Of a DNA stretch of 64,000 nt, positions 11,941-25,369 are shown piece by piece (the stretch's first letter is position 1; each line of letters begins with the position of its first letter). Made by a program: the position numbers and the translations under genes. Origin of the DNA: Lunularia cruciata (Eukaryota > Streptophyta > Marchantiopsida > Lunulariales > Lunulariaceae); assembly GCA_948567375.1 (NCBI GenBank), contig OX419756.1, positions 54,662,552-54,726,551 of the forward strand. Reading direction: 5' to 3'. The notes beneath the pieces are model-generated. The model made no database searches, was not told where the DNA came from, and was given only the letters and a program-made list of their open reading frames with translations.

Positions 11941-13034
11941 GTTGGTGCCTAAACTCTCTACTTCTTGTAGGAAATGACTAATCTCTTAAGACTCTTATTC
12001 ATACACATTTTCATTTGCATGCTACTTCATATGGCTATGTTGAAGTCCATGTCTATGTTTTTGCTAGTTATATGAATTTGTAAGAATATAATAAATGTAG
12101 TATAATTACCTTATGAATGCTGATAAAAAAAATTGAATTAATGGTGGAAAATTTCATAAAATTATGAATAATATATAAAGTATAAACTCTTACAAGAGTA
12201 AAAAATAGAACAAGAAATATGAGATGAAAATATCACCTTGATATCCTTGCAATCTACACTTTAGTTGATTCAAAAAAAATTTTTTCTTCACATCACTTCT
12301 CCTTTAGTCCTTTATATAATATGGAAGTAAATAATCTATTAAAAAAGGCAGTTTAGCTTAAACTATTGCTCTTCTATGCACTCATCAACTCTAATACTCT
12401 TTTAAGAAAATAACACAAGACATGAAATTTTTCTTTACTTTAAATATCTAACCATTCACACTCTATCCCAAAATTCACACTCTATCCCAAAGCATCATAA
12501 TTAAAATTTTCACATTATTCTATAGAGAAAAAAATTACTCTAATTATACGAGGAAAGTGTATAAATGGGTGTCATATATATCATAAATCCAATAGTTGTT
12601 ATTTGAGTCATGACAAAAATCTCACTAAAACCTTTGCTAAAGTTTTATTAAGTTCATCTTGATTTAAACCATTCTCTCTAGGATATCATTAATTATTTGT
12701 GTTGATTCAAAGGTGTTTAACTAAGTACAATTTACTCAATTTGTCTTCTTGTAGACCCATCTTTAGTCAATAATATAAATGATTGGATATCATCTATGGG
12801 TGCATGTATTATGTTTGGATATTTAATTTGGTACTATGAGTAGTGGTAGATATTTTCTTATTATAGAGTTTAACTAAAATTCTAACTTAGCCATAATTAG
12901 CTAACTTTAGCCATGGCAAATATGGTGTTGGTACTCTATTGAGTAGTTTACAAATATAAGCACCAATAATTTGGATTTTAGCATATTGACTTGATATTAT
13001 TCCTAAATATGTAACATTGAGGAAAGAGAAAAAA
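11941..13034. other. AT-rich intergenic DNA
   Basis: No sustained frame and no match to other parts of the window. A short direct repeat (ATTCACACTCTATCCCAAA, twice) lies near 12454-12492. I see nothing else. Confidence 0.45.
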
Positions 13035-13754
13035 TGTAATACTCCAAGGACAAGAGAAGAGAGAGAAACACAAATTACACACCCAACATTCCGTGCTCCA
13101 AAGGAGCACCTTCTCTTTATTATATAGACAAAGAGGATCTCCTCCAAGGAAGCTCCACCATAGGATTAGGCACACAGATAGGTGACATGTCAGCAAGCTC
13201 CACCCTTGGATTACTTACTTGGATGGGTGACATGTTGGTCTAAGTCCTTTCTGGTTGGTCAAACAAGCTTTGACCGGAGGGAATCTTCTTGTAGGAGTCT
13301 CAGAATCACGTAAGGTACCATTGGAAAGCTCTCATCGAGACAAACCAAGGGGGAAGGAAGGCCATCCTTCCCCCTATTGGAAGGGAATTTGCACATTTTT
13401 GAGGCCTAATTCATCCGTTTAGGCCTCCGAAATTGCCTTCAAAGATTTCAGGCATATTTTGGTTCCTACTCTATTAGTAGAAGTCCCCTTTTGGTGATAC
13501 CTCTTTCTGATCTGTTTATCCATCATGTGTAACATCTTTGCAAATGTTACCAAACCAATTCTCACCTTTAAATCATATGTCTAGCTATTGGTTCGAAGGT
13601 TCTCAAGTCTATTTTGGTTTCTGCTCTATTAGTAGAAGTACTCTTTTGGTGATATTTCTATCTGATCTATTTTTGACATCATGTATAAAATCATTCTAGA
13701 TGTCACCAAACCAAATTTCACATCTAGATCATATGACTAGCTCTTGGTATTAAA
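13035..13754 (-). repeat. Solo LTR of family 2 (copy A)
   Basis: 720 bp alignable along its length to the LTRs at 20099 and 25959. It starts TGTAATACTCCAAGGAC and ends TTGGTATTAAA, a mutated form of TATTACA. The flanks are AAAAA on the left and AAAAC on the right, an imperfect 5-bp target duplication. No internal element sequence adjoins it. Confidence 0.9.
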
Positions 13755-16168
13755 AAAACATTTAAATTCATAATACTTTTTGGATATATAGCCTATAGGC
13801 TATATTCGACCATAGAAAAATTCACCCCAAAAAGTTAAGAAGGAATGAAGGTATACTTTACTTAATTTTTGGGTCAAGATAAGACTCTACACTCATGAAG
13901 ATTTCTTTTTATGAGTGAATATTTTTAAAATTTTGACTTTCCATGACTTTTTGCTTAACAATTTTTGTTTTTATAGTAATTAGTGACTTTAATATGTAAG
14001 AATTTAACAATATATAAAGAAATGAAGAGTAGATACTCATCATTAGGGACTACTATTGATCAAAATATAAAATGGCAAAAAGTGGATTTTTTGCAGATTT
14101 TAAAAGACTAAAAAGCATAAGTTGAGTGACTCAAATCAATCCTCAAGTATTAAAGATGACTCAATGATGGAGGTAATTAGTGTTGTTAAATATGAGGTTC
14201 TACATGCAAGAAAATGATTGATTCACCTTGATGCTCACTAGGGGGACATGAGTCCATGATATGTCAAGATAGTCCACATGCTACACAATCTAGCTATAGT
14301 TAGGGTTCTTCTTGAGGATGGATTTGAGTCACTTGAGGTTGCAAAATCATAATTTTCCAAAGAGATTTAGTTATTGATGGTGAGGCTTTGAGTCTAAAGT
14401 TAGGGTGATGATCACAAATAAAATCTTGTACTTCTTGATGGATATGAGCTCTTCTTTGAAGGATAGATTCACAATTAACGTTGTCATGATATTTGTAGTG
14501 CCAAAGCTAGGTTGCTTGGACGTTGGAGTGGTCGTGTTGGTAGTCATAGATATGTTAGTAATTAATCATGGACTAATTGTTGGTAGTCTGATTTTATGTT
14601 AGAACTATTTATTGCATGGTGGGATCCATCGTCACTTACACTATTTGCACCGTCGGATATGCCGTTAATGATGCCATTAGAGTTGGAGATGTTGAGCTTG
14701 ATGTTGAACCTTTGAGTTCTTGGTTATGGTGGATAGAGATTGATGAGCATCACATGGAATCTCTTAGCTAGACTAGGTGTGGCTTGATTGTAATCAATTC
14801 TCAATTGTTAGTAGATTATTGAGTGATGGATCAAGTACGTATATGATTTGAGTGTGAGTTGAGGTGAAGAATAAATTGATTATATCAAAGAAGTAGGAGT
14901 CAAGGTGGAATTGGGTGCAAGAACTAAGGATGTTGGTGGTATCTCCAAGCCTAGTGGATCATTGGTACTTCAATCATAGTCCTAAACTTCTTTGAGAGTG
15001 ATTGTGTGCGGAAGTCCTATATAAGTTGATGAAAATTTGGCAATGGGGCAAACAATGTGTGGAAGCATTAGCCAAATTTTTAGAAATTGAGTCAATTTGA
15101 GATACGGTGCGTCCAATTTGAGCATAGGAAATGAATAAGGTTGATTTGATGCAAATTGAGTTCAAAGTGCAAAATTGAAGGTGGATTTGGAAATCCATCC
15201 ACTCAAATTAGAGATTTAGAGATCTCCATCCTTCCAATTTGGCTTGAGTTGAGAGTTAGATGAGAGAGAGAGATTTGGCGATCAACCAACTATAACAAAG
15301 GTGCATCAGATTGGTGGAGTTTACAAGGAGTTGGAGGAGTTGCACAAATTGCCCTATCTAATGCTTGAGTTGGTGACGATTGACCAGATTTGGAGAGGGT
15401 TTGAATTGGCAAGAAGAAAGGCCTCTTTTGGCTTTTAGAGGCATAGGGTTGTAAGCTAGAGAGGCTATGAAGGCCCAACTTGATGGCATGAAGCTAGCTA
15501 GTTTAGATGAGTTTTTGGTTACCATTTGGCAAAATTTTCTCACTTTTCAAGATTATGCACAATAATCTTGAAAGGTGAAACCCATATCTTTGGTTCTTAG
15601 ACTAATGCCCTAGCCAATTGGTCCACCTTCATTTGTTATCCTTGTGATTGGTTGATTGATACCTATACACATGTAACTTTGGCTAAGAGAGGCAATTTGA
15701 TCCCATCCTTGGTGATCATGGTATCTTAGGAGTAGGTAGACACTCCTATTATGTCAAATGCCAAATGATGATAAAGTCAATACGGTGTTGATTTATGAGA
15801 TGGAAGGTTTTGCTAGTGCTTCTTGTGATTGAACCCCCTCCATTCTTTGCTTCCTATTTGTGCACCATGTTTATGTGAGGTGCCTTGACTTTAGAGTGTT
15901 AGTGCTCTAGTATACCCTTGGTAGTGATGACCAATCACACTACTTGTGTTTCTCTCCAATGAGACAAGAAGTGATGACATGCAAACTATGGGAGTCTGTT
16001 ATGATGGTAGGTTATAGGTCATCCTTTCCCTTAGTGTAGTTGTCATAATTAGAGCTACATTAGTGGGTCAATTGGTGGTGGAACTTGGTGTTAGTACTTG
16101 GTAGTGATCCTTAGTGAGGTACGTGTGATGGTTATGGTTGTGGTTGTGGTTTGAGTTAAATTTTCACA
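13755..16168. other. Decayed DNA upstream of the gag-like relic
   Basis: Moderately AT-rich and full of stops in all frames. Part of it may be the 5' LTR and leader of the element whose gag follows, but I could not delimit LTR ends or a primer-binding site. I see nothing certain. Confidence 0.35.
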
Positions 16169-17843
16169 ATGGAACTCTTTGGGGATTTTAGAGTAGATAA
16201 CACTATAGTACATAGTAGGTTAACATGGAATTGCACTCGATATCAACCTATATCTCATGTCTTAGTGAGGGAGGAGATTGACTCTGATTTAGAGTTTGAT
16301 ACAAGAGTTGATTTGGTTGAGAGTGCACTTGGTGTGTTTGCACCATTGTTGTGAAACATGAACAAGATTTATGGAGCTTCCAAAGGCCCCAAGTGCTACT
16401 CTACTATAATGGGTACCATTGAGTTGAATGACTTCAATTAGGAGTTTGATAATTGGTGTGATCTATAGTGGATGTAAAACCTTACTTTTTTAACACCTTT
16501 CATGGCATAGAAGGGGTTGTTTTAGCACTTTGGGAGTCCAATGATGGATGACTATTATGAATTCAAGTGAGCTCACTTGGAGGAGATTGAGCTATGGAGA
16601 TATTATTGGTCTCCAAACTACCTCTTTATCATTTTGAGCTCAGTTGTTAGGGGTAGATTGGTACCCACAAGTCCTAGCTCTAGTAGCATTGGTGGATCTA
16701 GTGAAGGTGCACTAGTTGGAGATGGTGCTACTATGAGTGGAGGTATCACTATAGGAGGTGGTGAAGTATTGGGGTTTAATCCCATGGTGGAATTATTCCA
16801 ATGCTTGAGGCAAAACTACTAAGGAGTGTTGATTGATAAGCTAAACAACTTGTAGGAGTTCCAACAAAAGGCTTCAGAGAGACTACACAAGGCATACACT
16901 TGTATGAGATGGTTGATCAGTTTCACTCAAGGAGTTCCTAAGGCCTAAACAATCTAGTTTGGTATGGGATCTTGGATAGAGAATTGTGACATAGAGTGCA
17001 TGATGTTATTATAGGCTACTTCACCTACTTTGGTAGTGGTTTTCAGTTTGGTTGAGCACATTGAGCTCAAACATGGTGGAGGACAAAGTGTTGATATTTG
17101 GATTTGGTAGGGAAATCTCATAATTAGTTGTTACTTCTTTTAGAGTGTAGCAAAATGCACCATTCCATGTTGGCTTTTGAGGATAGAGTGGACAACCCAA
17201 ATCTTATGGAGCGAGTGGAGGGTGTAGTCTAGTTGAGACCCTTACCTTCATTTTTACGTTAGAAGTAGAGAGTGGTGTTGTTGCTTGTTGGACTTGTGGT
17301 GGACCTTACCAGAAAAGAGAGTGCACTCATGGAAATGGACATGATACCTCTGGTGCATCTCAACTAGCATAAAGAGAGTGTGACCATTGCCATAGATTTG
17401 GTCAGACTAGTGACCAATGCTTTGACTTTCATCGAGAGGTATGGAGTGGTAGGGCTACTATAGCAAGTGGTAGAGGAAGAGCTCTAGGTCATGGTGGATG
17501 AGGTGGTAGAGGTGGTGGTAGAGGATCCACACTTGGTAGGGATGTAATACTTACTCTTGCTTCTGATACAACCATGGCTACTTAGATTGAGTAGTTGGAG
17601 TAGAGATTGGCTAGCATGGCCATAGCTCAGAGGAGATCAAATTTGGGTGCTGAGGCTTCTTATGCTAGGGATAGAGACATCTTGGACTTCATGTGTAGAG
17701 TAGCACAAGTAGATACATCTATCATAATGACTAGAAGTGCAATACTTGTTCCAAAGCCTAGAGGAGCATCGATGGAGTTGGACCCACAAAGAGGAGAGAC
17801 TAGTAGACAAGTCAGACTCCCCCAGTCTTTCACACTCTCTTAG
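16169..17843 (+). pseudogene. Gag-like retroelement relic with two zinc knuckles
   Basis: Plus-strand translation gives a degenerate nucleocapsid region. A first knuckle near 17290-17330 (CWTCGGPYQKREC) and a second near 17380-17420 (CDHCHRFGQTSDQC) keep their cysteines, but the expected histidines are Tyr and Gln. A Gly/Arg-rich run (about 17460-17530) and an acidic-to-polar tail (17607-17843) follow. Gag packages retroelement RNA. Stops interrupt the frame. The relic is cut at 17843 by a solo LTR and appears to resume at 18581. It may belong to the same element as the PHD-finger pol tail at 27.5-28.6 kb, since both run on the plus strand. Confidence 0.6.
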
Positions 17844-18575
17844 TGTAATACCACAAGCTAGCCATATGATCTAGATGTGAAATTTGGTTTGGTAACATCT
17901 AGAATGATGTTATACATGATGGTCAAAATAGATCATATAGAAGTATCACCAAAAGAGTACTTCTACTAATAAAGCAGAAACCAAAATAGACTTGAGAACC
18001 TTAGAACCAATAGCTAGACATATGATTTAAAGGTGAGAATTGGTTTGGTAACATCTGGAAGGATGTTACACATGATGGACTAAACAGATCAGAAAGAGGT
18101 ATCACCAAAAGGGGACTTCTACTAATAGAGTAGGAACCAAAATATGCCTAAAGTCTTTGAAGGCAACTTCGGAGGCCTAAACGAATGAATTAGGCCTAAA
18201 AAATGTGCAGATTCCCCCCAACAAAGAAAAGGATGGCCTTCACTCCCCACCTGGTTTGTCTCGTTGAGAGCTTTCCAATGGTACCTTATGTGATTCTGAG
18301 ACTCCTATATGAAGATTCCCTAAAAGATTCCCTCTGGTCAAAGCTTGTTTGACCAACTAGAAAGGACCTAGACCGACATGTCACCCATCCAAGTAAGTAA
18401 TCCAAGGGTGGAGCTTGCTAACATGTCACCTATCTGTGTGCCTAATCCTATGGTGGAGCTTCCTTGGAGGAGATCCTCTTTGTCTATATAATAAAGAGAA
18501 GGTGCTCCTTTGGGACACCAAATGTTGAGTGTGTAATCTGTGTCTTCTCTCTTCTCTTGTCCTCGGAGTATTACA
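17844..18575 (+). repeat. Solo LTR of family 2 (copy B)
   Basis: 732 bp, TGTAATACC...GGAGTATTACA, flanked by a perfect target duplication CTTAG (17839-17843 and 18576-18580). It splits the gag-like relic. A TATA box (TATATAA) is at 18485-18491. Confidence 0.95.
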
Positions 18576-18580
18576 CTTAG

Positions 18581-19194
18581 GCACTACATATGACACACAA
18601 GGCTCTTAGATGTCCTAATGTAGGTGTGGTAGTTGTTGATGGAGTGCATGATAGACTAGATGCTAGTCATCCATTTGCTACTATACAGATCAAGTCTAGC
18701 ACAATGTTTGGAACGGCTTAGTTGATTATGTGCTTCACTTTGTTCTCAACCAACAATATATTTACCTTGGGACTTGATCCAAGTCTAGTATTCTAGTTGG
18801 TTGCAACACTTTGTGAGAGTAGGGATAATGTAGTTCTTACCTCTAGAGCAATGATAGTTGATAGTGGAGTTGACTTGGTTGAGGAGCATGGTATCCACTC
18901 AATGACCAATGGTTTATGGTAGGCAATAATAGTTAGGTTGGAAGAGTTACCAACTAAACCTGCCTTTGAACAAGCTCTGTTCACACCTAGAGTTGTTTGG
19001 ATATCTCCCTTTGGATAACCAAAGGGGGGTTTTCCGTTTGGTGAGACCTTTAAGGAAGGTCTATACACCACAAAGGATCTTATTAGACTCTAATATGAAA
19101 CCTCTTATCTTGAGGAAGGATGTTATTGTTGGTCTAGAGCTACAAAAGACCAATATGGAGGGTTTGGATTGTTTGGATGTTTGGATGAAATGCG
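18581..19194 (+). pseudogene. Continuation of the gag-like relic
   Basis: This is the plus-strand frame after the solo LTR (KALRCPNVGVVVVDGVHDRL near 18600). It has several stops and no domain I can name. The join with 17843 fits because removal of the LTR and one CTTAG copy restores continuous sequence. It ends where the GC-rich array starts. Confidence 0.4.
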
Positions 19195-20098
19195 CCTGAA
19201 CTTGGGACAAAAGGTCTTGACTAAATCAGGTGCCGGACCCTGAACATGGCCCAAAACGCGCCAGACCTCGGGACAAAAGGTCTTGACTAAATCGGCGCCG
19301 GACCCAGACATGGCCTCAAACGCGGCTGGAATCCGGACAAAAGGTCCTGACTGGAGTTGGGACTCAAGACCTGGACTCAAGTTGGGCGCCGGACACCAAA
19401 CATGGCCCAAGACGCGCCCAAACTCGAGACAAAAGGTCTCGATTAAATCGGGCGCCGGACGCAGACGTGGCCTCAAACGCGGCTGGAACCCAAACAAAAG
19501 GTCTTGACTGAATCGGGTGCTGCTTGGGTTTTGGACAAAAGGCCTAGACTGGAGCTGGTGCCAAGGTGAGACAAGTCTTGCGCCACAAAAAGGTCTTGAC
19601 TAAATTGGGCGCCGAACCCAGACGTGGCCTCAAACACGGCTGGAATCTGGACAAAGGGTCTTGATTGGAGTTGGGACTCAAGGCCTGGACTCAAGTCGGG
19701 CGCCGGACACCAAACATGGCCCAAGACGCGCCATAACTTGAGACAAAAGGTCTTGACTAAATTGGGCACCAGACCCAGACGTGGCCTCAAACGCGGCTGG
19801 AACCCGGACAAAAGGTCTTGACTGAATCGGGCACCACTTGGGTTTTGGACAAAAGGCCTGGACTGGAGCTGGCGCCAAGGTGAGACAAGTCCTGCGCCAC
19901 GACTAAAGGTCTTGACTAAATCCGGCGCCAGTGCAAAAGGCCTTGACTGAAGTTGGCGCCACCAAAAGGTCTTGACTCCATCCGGTGCCGCCTGGGTCCC
20001 GAGACAAAAAAGGTCTTGACTGGAGTTGGCGCCAAGGTGGGACAAGTCCTGCGCCACGACTAAAGGTCTTGACTGGCCTAGGCGCTAGGCTGGGTTTG
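19195..20098 (+). repeat. GC-rich minisatellite, left part
   Basis: About 16 irregular copies of a core close to AAAGGTCTTGACT, separated by GGCGCC-containing spacers. A higher-order unit of 313 bp is seen twice (from 19285 and from 19598). CpG and GCGC sites are frequent, unlike the surrounding AT-rich DNA. Long frames here come from the repeat and are not genes. The array is interrupted at 20098 by the family 2 element and continues at 26703. Confidence 0.85.
20094..20098 (+). other. Target-site duplication GTTTG, left
   Basis: GTTTG precedes the left LTR and recurs at 26698-26702 directly after the right LTR. This proves a single integration into the minisatellite. Confidence 0.93.
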
Positions 20099-20837
20099 TG
20101 TAATACTTCGAGGACAAGAGAAGAGAGAAAACACAGATTGCACACTCAAACATTCGATGCCCCAAAGGAGCACCTTCTCTTTATTATATAGACAAAGAGG
20201 ATCTCCTCCAAGGAAGCTCCACCATAGGATTAGGGACACAGATAGGTGACATGTCAGCAAGCTCCACCCTTGGATTACTTACTTGGATGGGTGACCTGTC
20301 TGGTCTAGGTCCTATCTGGTTGGTCAAACAAGCTTTGACTGGAGGGAATCTTTTAGGGAATCTTCCTGGAGGAATCTCAGAATCACGTAAGGTACCATTG
20401 GAAAGCTCTCGATGAGACAAAGCAAGGGGATGGAAGGCTAGCCTTTCCTTCATTTGGGGGGGGGGGGAATCTGCACATTTTTGAGGCCTAATTCATCCGT
20501 TTAGGCCTCCGAAATTGCCTTCAAAGATTTTAGGCATATTTCGGTTCCTACTCTATTAGTAGAAGTCCCCCTTTGGTGATACCTCTTTCTGATCTATTTA
20601 GTCCATCATGTGTAACATCCTTCCAGATGTTACCAAACCAATTCTCACATTTAAATCATATGTCTAGCTATTAGTTCTAAGGTTCTCAAGTCTATTTCGG
20701 TTTCTGCCCTATTAGTAGAAGTACTCTTTTGGTGATACTTCTATCTAATCTATTTTGACCATCATGTATAACATGATTCTAGATGTCACCAAACCAAATT
20801 TCACATCTAGATCATATGGCTAACCCTTGGTATTATA
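20099..20837 (-). repeat. 3' LTR of the family 2 element
   Basis: Starts TGTAATACTTCG and ends GGTATTATA. The last CA has become TA. It contains the TATA box TATATAATAA (20190-20181 on minus) and a 12-G tract at 20456-20467. Confidence 0.95.
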
Positions 20838-20850
20838 GACCTCCCTCCTT
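20838..20850 (-). other. Polypurine tract of the family 2 element
   Basis: AAGGAGGGAGGTC on the minus strand directly precedes the 3' LTR, the priming site for plus-strand DNA synthesis. The stop codon of the chromodomain frame (20853-20851) abuts it. Confidence 0.8.
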
Positions 20851-23800
20851 TTAAGACGCAACGTCCTCGTTGTGCAATTGTTGCTCAAATGCTTGCACCA
20901 ACACCGGTGCATGTGCCAAATTGGCAGCGGGTTCCCAGGTTGCTTCATAGAGGGGGTAACCTTTCCATTTTACTAGATATTCCACCCGCGGATGGCGAGT
21001 ACCACGCATGCACTTTTGGAGAATCCGCTCCACTTCATATTCCTCTAAGCCATCAATGAGTGTCGGACAAGGTCGAATGTCTTGTGTGGAAGGACCTTGG
21101 CCTGATTGGGGAGCATATCTGCTAGTAGGGAGACATGGAACACTGGATGGATCTTCATGTGTGGTGGTAGCTCAAGGTGATAGGCCACAGCGCCGATGCG
21201 ACAAAGAATCGAGAAAGGCCCAATAAAACGAGGTCTGAGCTTACGAGATCCAACTAATGTGAGGTTGGTTGTCGATAGCCACACTTGATCCCCAACATTG
21301 AACTCCATGTGCCTTCGGTGTGCATCAGCATACTGCTTTTGTCAATTTTGCGCAATCTGTAACCTGTGCTTAGCGCTCTCCACACCTTGTTGGATTCTAG
21401 AAACAAATGTGTTGACTGCATCAACCTTGGTAGTCACTGGACGGATCTTCATCAAGCTAGAAGGTGTGAAGGGATGCTCACCATACATGAGGAAGAACGG
21501 AGTGACCTGAGTGGACGCATTCACTGAATTGTTGTAAGCAAATTCCACCAACGGTAATAGGGTGTCCCACCTCTCTTGCTCTTCTAAGGTGAAGCCGCGT
21601 AACATGTCTTCAATTGTGCGATTTGCCCGCTCTGTTTGGCCATCTGTTTGTGGGTGGTAAGTTGTGGACATGACCAACTTGGTTTTGAAGAAACCAAAGA
21701 GTGTTCACCAAAACAAACTGGTGAATTGGGTACCTCTATCGGTGATGAGTACTCTAGACAAGCCATGGTGAGCAAAGATTGCATCTAAGTATAGCTGAGC
21801 TAGTTGTGGAGCGGTCACCTCCTTGGTGGTAGGGCATACATGAATCATTTTGCTGAGCCGGTCCACAAAGACCACAATGGAGTCGAACCCTGAGGTGGTC
21901 TTGGGTAATTCACAGACGAGATCCATACTCACTTGTTCCCAACGTTGGGTAGGAGTGGGGAGAGGTTGAAGGAGCCCTGCAGGAGCTTGATTAGAAGCTT
22001 TGTTCTGTTGACAAAGTAGGCAGCTACGCACATAGTCCATCACGTCATTGCTCATCTTGGGCCAATAGTAATGGCGCTTGACTGCATCCAAGGTCTTGTC
22101 CACTCCGGAATGAGCTGCAATGGCCAAATCATGACATTCCGCTAGAATGGTGGTGCGTAATTCTGGGACATTTGGGATCCATAATCTGCCATCCCGAAAG
22201 GTGAGTCCTTGGGTGTTGGTGACGCCTTTGGACGATTGTGCTTCGACAATCTGTGGATCAGTTTTTGTAGCAGCTAGAATCTCTTGCCAGAATTCAGGGT
22301 TAATCTTAACCTCTGCCACCAAGTTGTTGGCCATTGGCATGCGGGTGAATGCATTACAAGTTGCTTCTTACCTTCCACGTAGGTGATTGTCATGTTGAAG
22401 CGTTGTCGCCACTCTGCCCACCGAATTTGGCAACGAGATAGATCCTTTTGCATCTTGAGGTAGACTAGAGGTTTGTGGTCTGTCTCTACTACAAATGCCT
22501 TCTCGCCCAGGTAGTCCTTCCAATGCTTGGTTGCTAGAATGATGGCCAGCTCTTCTCGTTCTATGGTGTGGTAGTTGCGCTCTGCTGGTAACAATTTTTG
22601 AGAGAAATATGCAATTGGATGCCATCCGTCTTGCCACTCTTGTTATAGGACTGCTACGCCTGATGCATCTGTAGCCAACTTGATTGGACATTTTGGGTCA
22701 TACCACTTCAAGATTGGTGCATGTAGCAAGGCGGCCTTCAATTCTTGAAAGGCCAACTCTTGTGTAGTTCCCCATGTCCACTTCTTCCCCTTGCCAAGTA
22801 GTGCCGTTAAGGTTGTGCAACCTTGGAGAAGTCCTTGACAAATCTACGATAGAATCCCGTCAACCCCAAGAAGCTCTTAAGTTGAGTCTGATCTTCTGGG
22901 GCACTCCATTTTTGAATGACCTCTATTTTATCTGTCAATACTTGAATGCCCTCTGCACTTCCTCTATGCCCTAAGTAGTCTACTTCAGACTTGCCAAACT
23001 CACACTTTGAGTTTTTGGCGTACAATTGATTCTGTCTTAGAATCTGGAGGACCTCTCGTAGATGTTGTTTGTGTTCTGTCATCGTGCTACTATATACTAA
23101 GATATCATCCAAGAAGACAATAACAGACTTATCCAAGTATGGACGAAATATGTCATTCATTAGACTCATGAAAGTGGCAGGCGCATTGGTGAGGCCAAAA
23201 GGCATCACAAGATACTCAAAGTGGCCATACTTGGTTCGAAAGGCAGTTTTGTACAAATCCTCCTCTGCAATTTGGATTTGATTGTAACCGCTCCGCAAGT
23301 CCAGTTTGGTGAAGTATCTCGCTCCATGGAGTTGATCAAACAAGTCATCCATGCGAGGTAAGGGGTATTTGTTCTTCACTGTTTGCTGATTGAGACCCCA
23401 ATAGTCAATGCACATGCGCATTGTACCATCTTTCTTCTTCACAAACAAGACAGGGGCCCCATATGGTGATACGCTAGGTTGGATGAACCCTTTCTGTAGC
23501 ATTTCCTCAATTTGAGTCTTACACTCCTCCAACTCATGAGGTGATAGGCGATATGGGGCCTTACAAGGAGGTGTCTTCCCCGGGAGTGTCTCTATTTTGT
23601 GATCTACTCGCCTTTTAGGTGGTAATCTTGAGGGTAGATCATTGGGAAAGACATCTTGAAACTCATCCACCACATCCTTCAATTTCTCAAGAATTTGTCC
23701 ATCAAGTTGTGCACTCTGGACTTCTCTTATTAGACCCATAAAACATCTATCGGTCTTACAGACAGTTGTTGTCCCTACGACATATAGAGGCAATTTCTGC

Positions 23801-25369
23801 ATGTGTGATTTTTCTTTAACCCCAATGATTGACCATTGGTGGGTTCTCACTACTTTCTTCCTCCAATCTACCATTGGGTTGTACTGCTCCATCCATGGCA
23901 TGCCTAAAATTGCATCATAACGGGCTAACTGTATCACTCGCCACTCAATTGCTTCCTAATATTCTCCTACAGAGAGGGTTACCTGTCTAGGTAATGATTC
24001 AATCCTCTCTGTTTGCCCATTTGGTAACTCTACTTCTTCACTTCCATCTCTCTCTAGATCCATTCCCAATCTTATTGCGACAAAGCGAGATAAGAAATTC
24101 TCTATTGCTCCTGGATCTATTAATACTCTCACTTGATTACCTTCTAGGATTCCATTCACAACAATCAGTTGAGAGGTTGCCTTTCGGGCTCTTTGCGCAT
24201 TATTCTTCTTCCTTCCCTCGCTTCTTTGCTTCCGTATTGAGCCAGTAAGGCCGCGAGGTACATTTATTGGCGATCTTTGTTTTCCGAAGTGGTTTCCACC
24301 TCCTCCTCTTCAATGTGCCTCTCCATGTTGTTCAAAGATTGCCTATACGAAGGCCGAGGGCCTCTAGGGACACGAGTGCGACAATTGGTAGATATATGCC
24401 CAATACGGCCACAATTGTAACAACGGCATTGTTCTCCTCAAGTCTCTTCTCCTTGTGGGACTCCATCTCTTTGTTCTTCTACCCGTCCCCGCTCTCCTTA
24501 AAGTGGTCGTGCTCCTTGATCTCGGAATTGAAGGTTGCCCAATTCCATTGGTATTGGTCTACCCATGTGTGGCATTTCTACGCGATAATGTTGAGGCGGA
24601 ACTACTCCTTCACCTCCACCTAATGCTCTTGCTATTATTTGCGCACAAGCAATGGCTTCAAATACCGTGCGAGGGTTTTGCACCATGACTTCTTGGCGAA
24701 TCTGCTCTTTCAATCCTCATTTGAAATTGTCGAGAGCCTCTGCTGGACTCATGTCGGTAATTGCAACTTGTAGATCCAGAAACGCCTCCACATACTCTTG
24801 TATGCTATTCTTCTGTCTCAATCCCCATAGTCGGGTTCGAGCCATCTGCACAGAATGCACCGATTGGAAATTCTTCAACAATCCTTCTTGCATTGCTGTC
24901 CATGTGACCTCCCTCCTCTCTGCTAGCATGGATCATTCCCAAGCATCATACCATGTGAGGGCTTTATCCGTCAAGTACCCCATGCAAACACGCTTGCAGC
25001 ATGCTCAATGATCTCTATTGAGAACAATCGGAAATATCGATTCATTCTCGAGATCCAATTTTCCACTACTCCCATCGTACGTTGCTCCTTGTAAGGCTCG
25101 ATGTTGCAGGTCTTCTTCATCCGGAGTAGCAATATGGCTTCCCCGTTGATAGGGTTTGTAGGCACAGGTGCCTCTCCAAGCACTTCAGTCGCAAGTACAG
25201 GGTTTTGAGGTGGCTCTACTCCTTGCATGGCTTGATCGTTCCTCACGATCTGCACTTGACTTTGTAATGTCTCTATGGTCATCTTAATCTCTTGAAATTC
25301 ATTCAACATCCCTTGCATTACTTGCACCAGCTCTTGCAACTGCGGATCCATGGTTCCTGCAACATCCAA
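20851..25369 (-). pseudogene. Gag-Pol polyprotein of the family 2 chromovirus, broken
   Basis: Order on the minus strand: gag (25369-24498, starts MDVAGTMDPQLQELVQ), a CCHC zinc knuckle near 24430-24380 (CYNCGRIGHISTNC), protease (about 24159-23956; catalytic motif reads DPGA where DSGA or DTGA is usual), reverse transcriptase (about 23600-22810; [23 protein letters not shown] and the catalytic FLDDILVYS), RNase H (22800-22274), integrase with HHCC zinc finger and DDE core (22340-21342; VDKTLDAVKRHYYWPKM, CLLCQQNKA, DRGTQF, HPQTDGQTERANRT), the GPF/Y-like module (21308-21045; FIGPFSILCRIGAVAYHLEL) and a chromodomain (21033-20851; YLVKWKGYPLYEATWEP). Stops or frame changes separate gag parts, protease from RT, RT from RNase H, and integrase near 21700. 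Most catalytic residues survive except the altered protease. Confidence 0.93.

Noticed and set aside
19123-20145. Several long ORFs on both strands (up to 194 aa)
   Set aside because: They arise from the GC-rich tandem array and are repeats of the same peptide in other frames.
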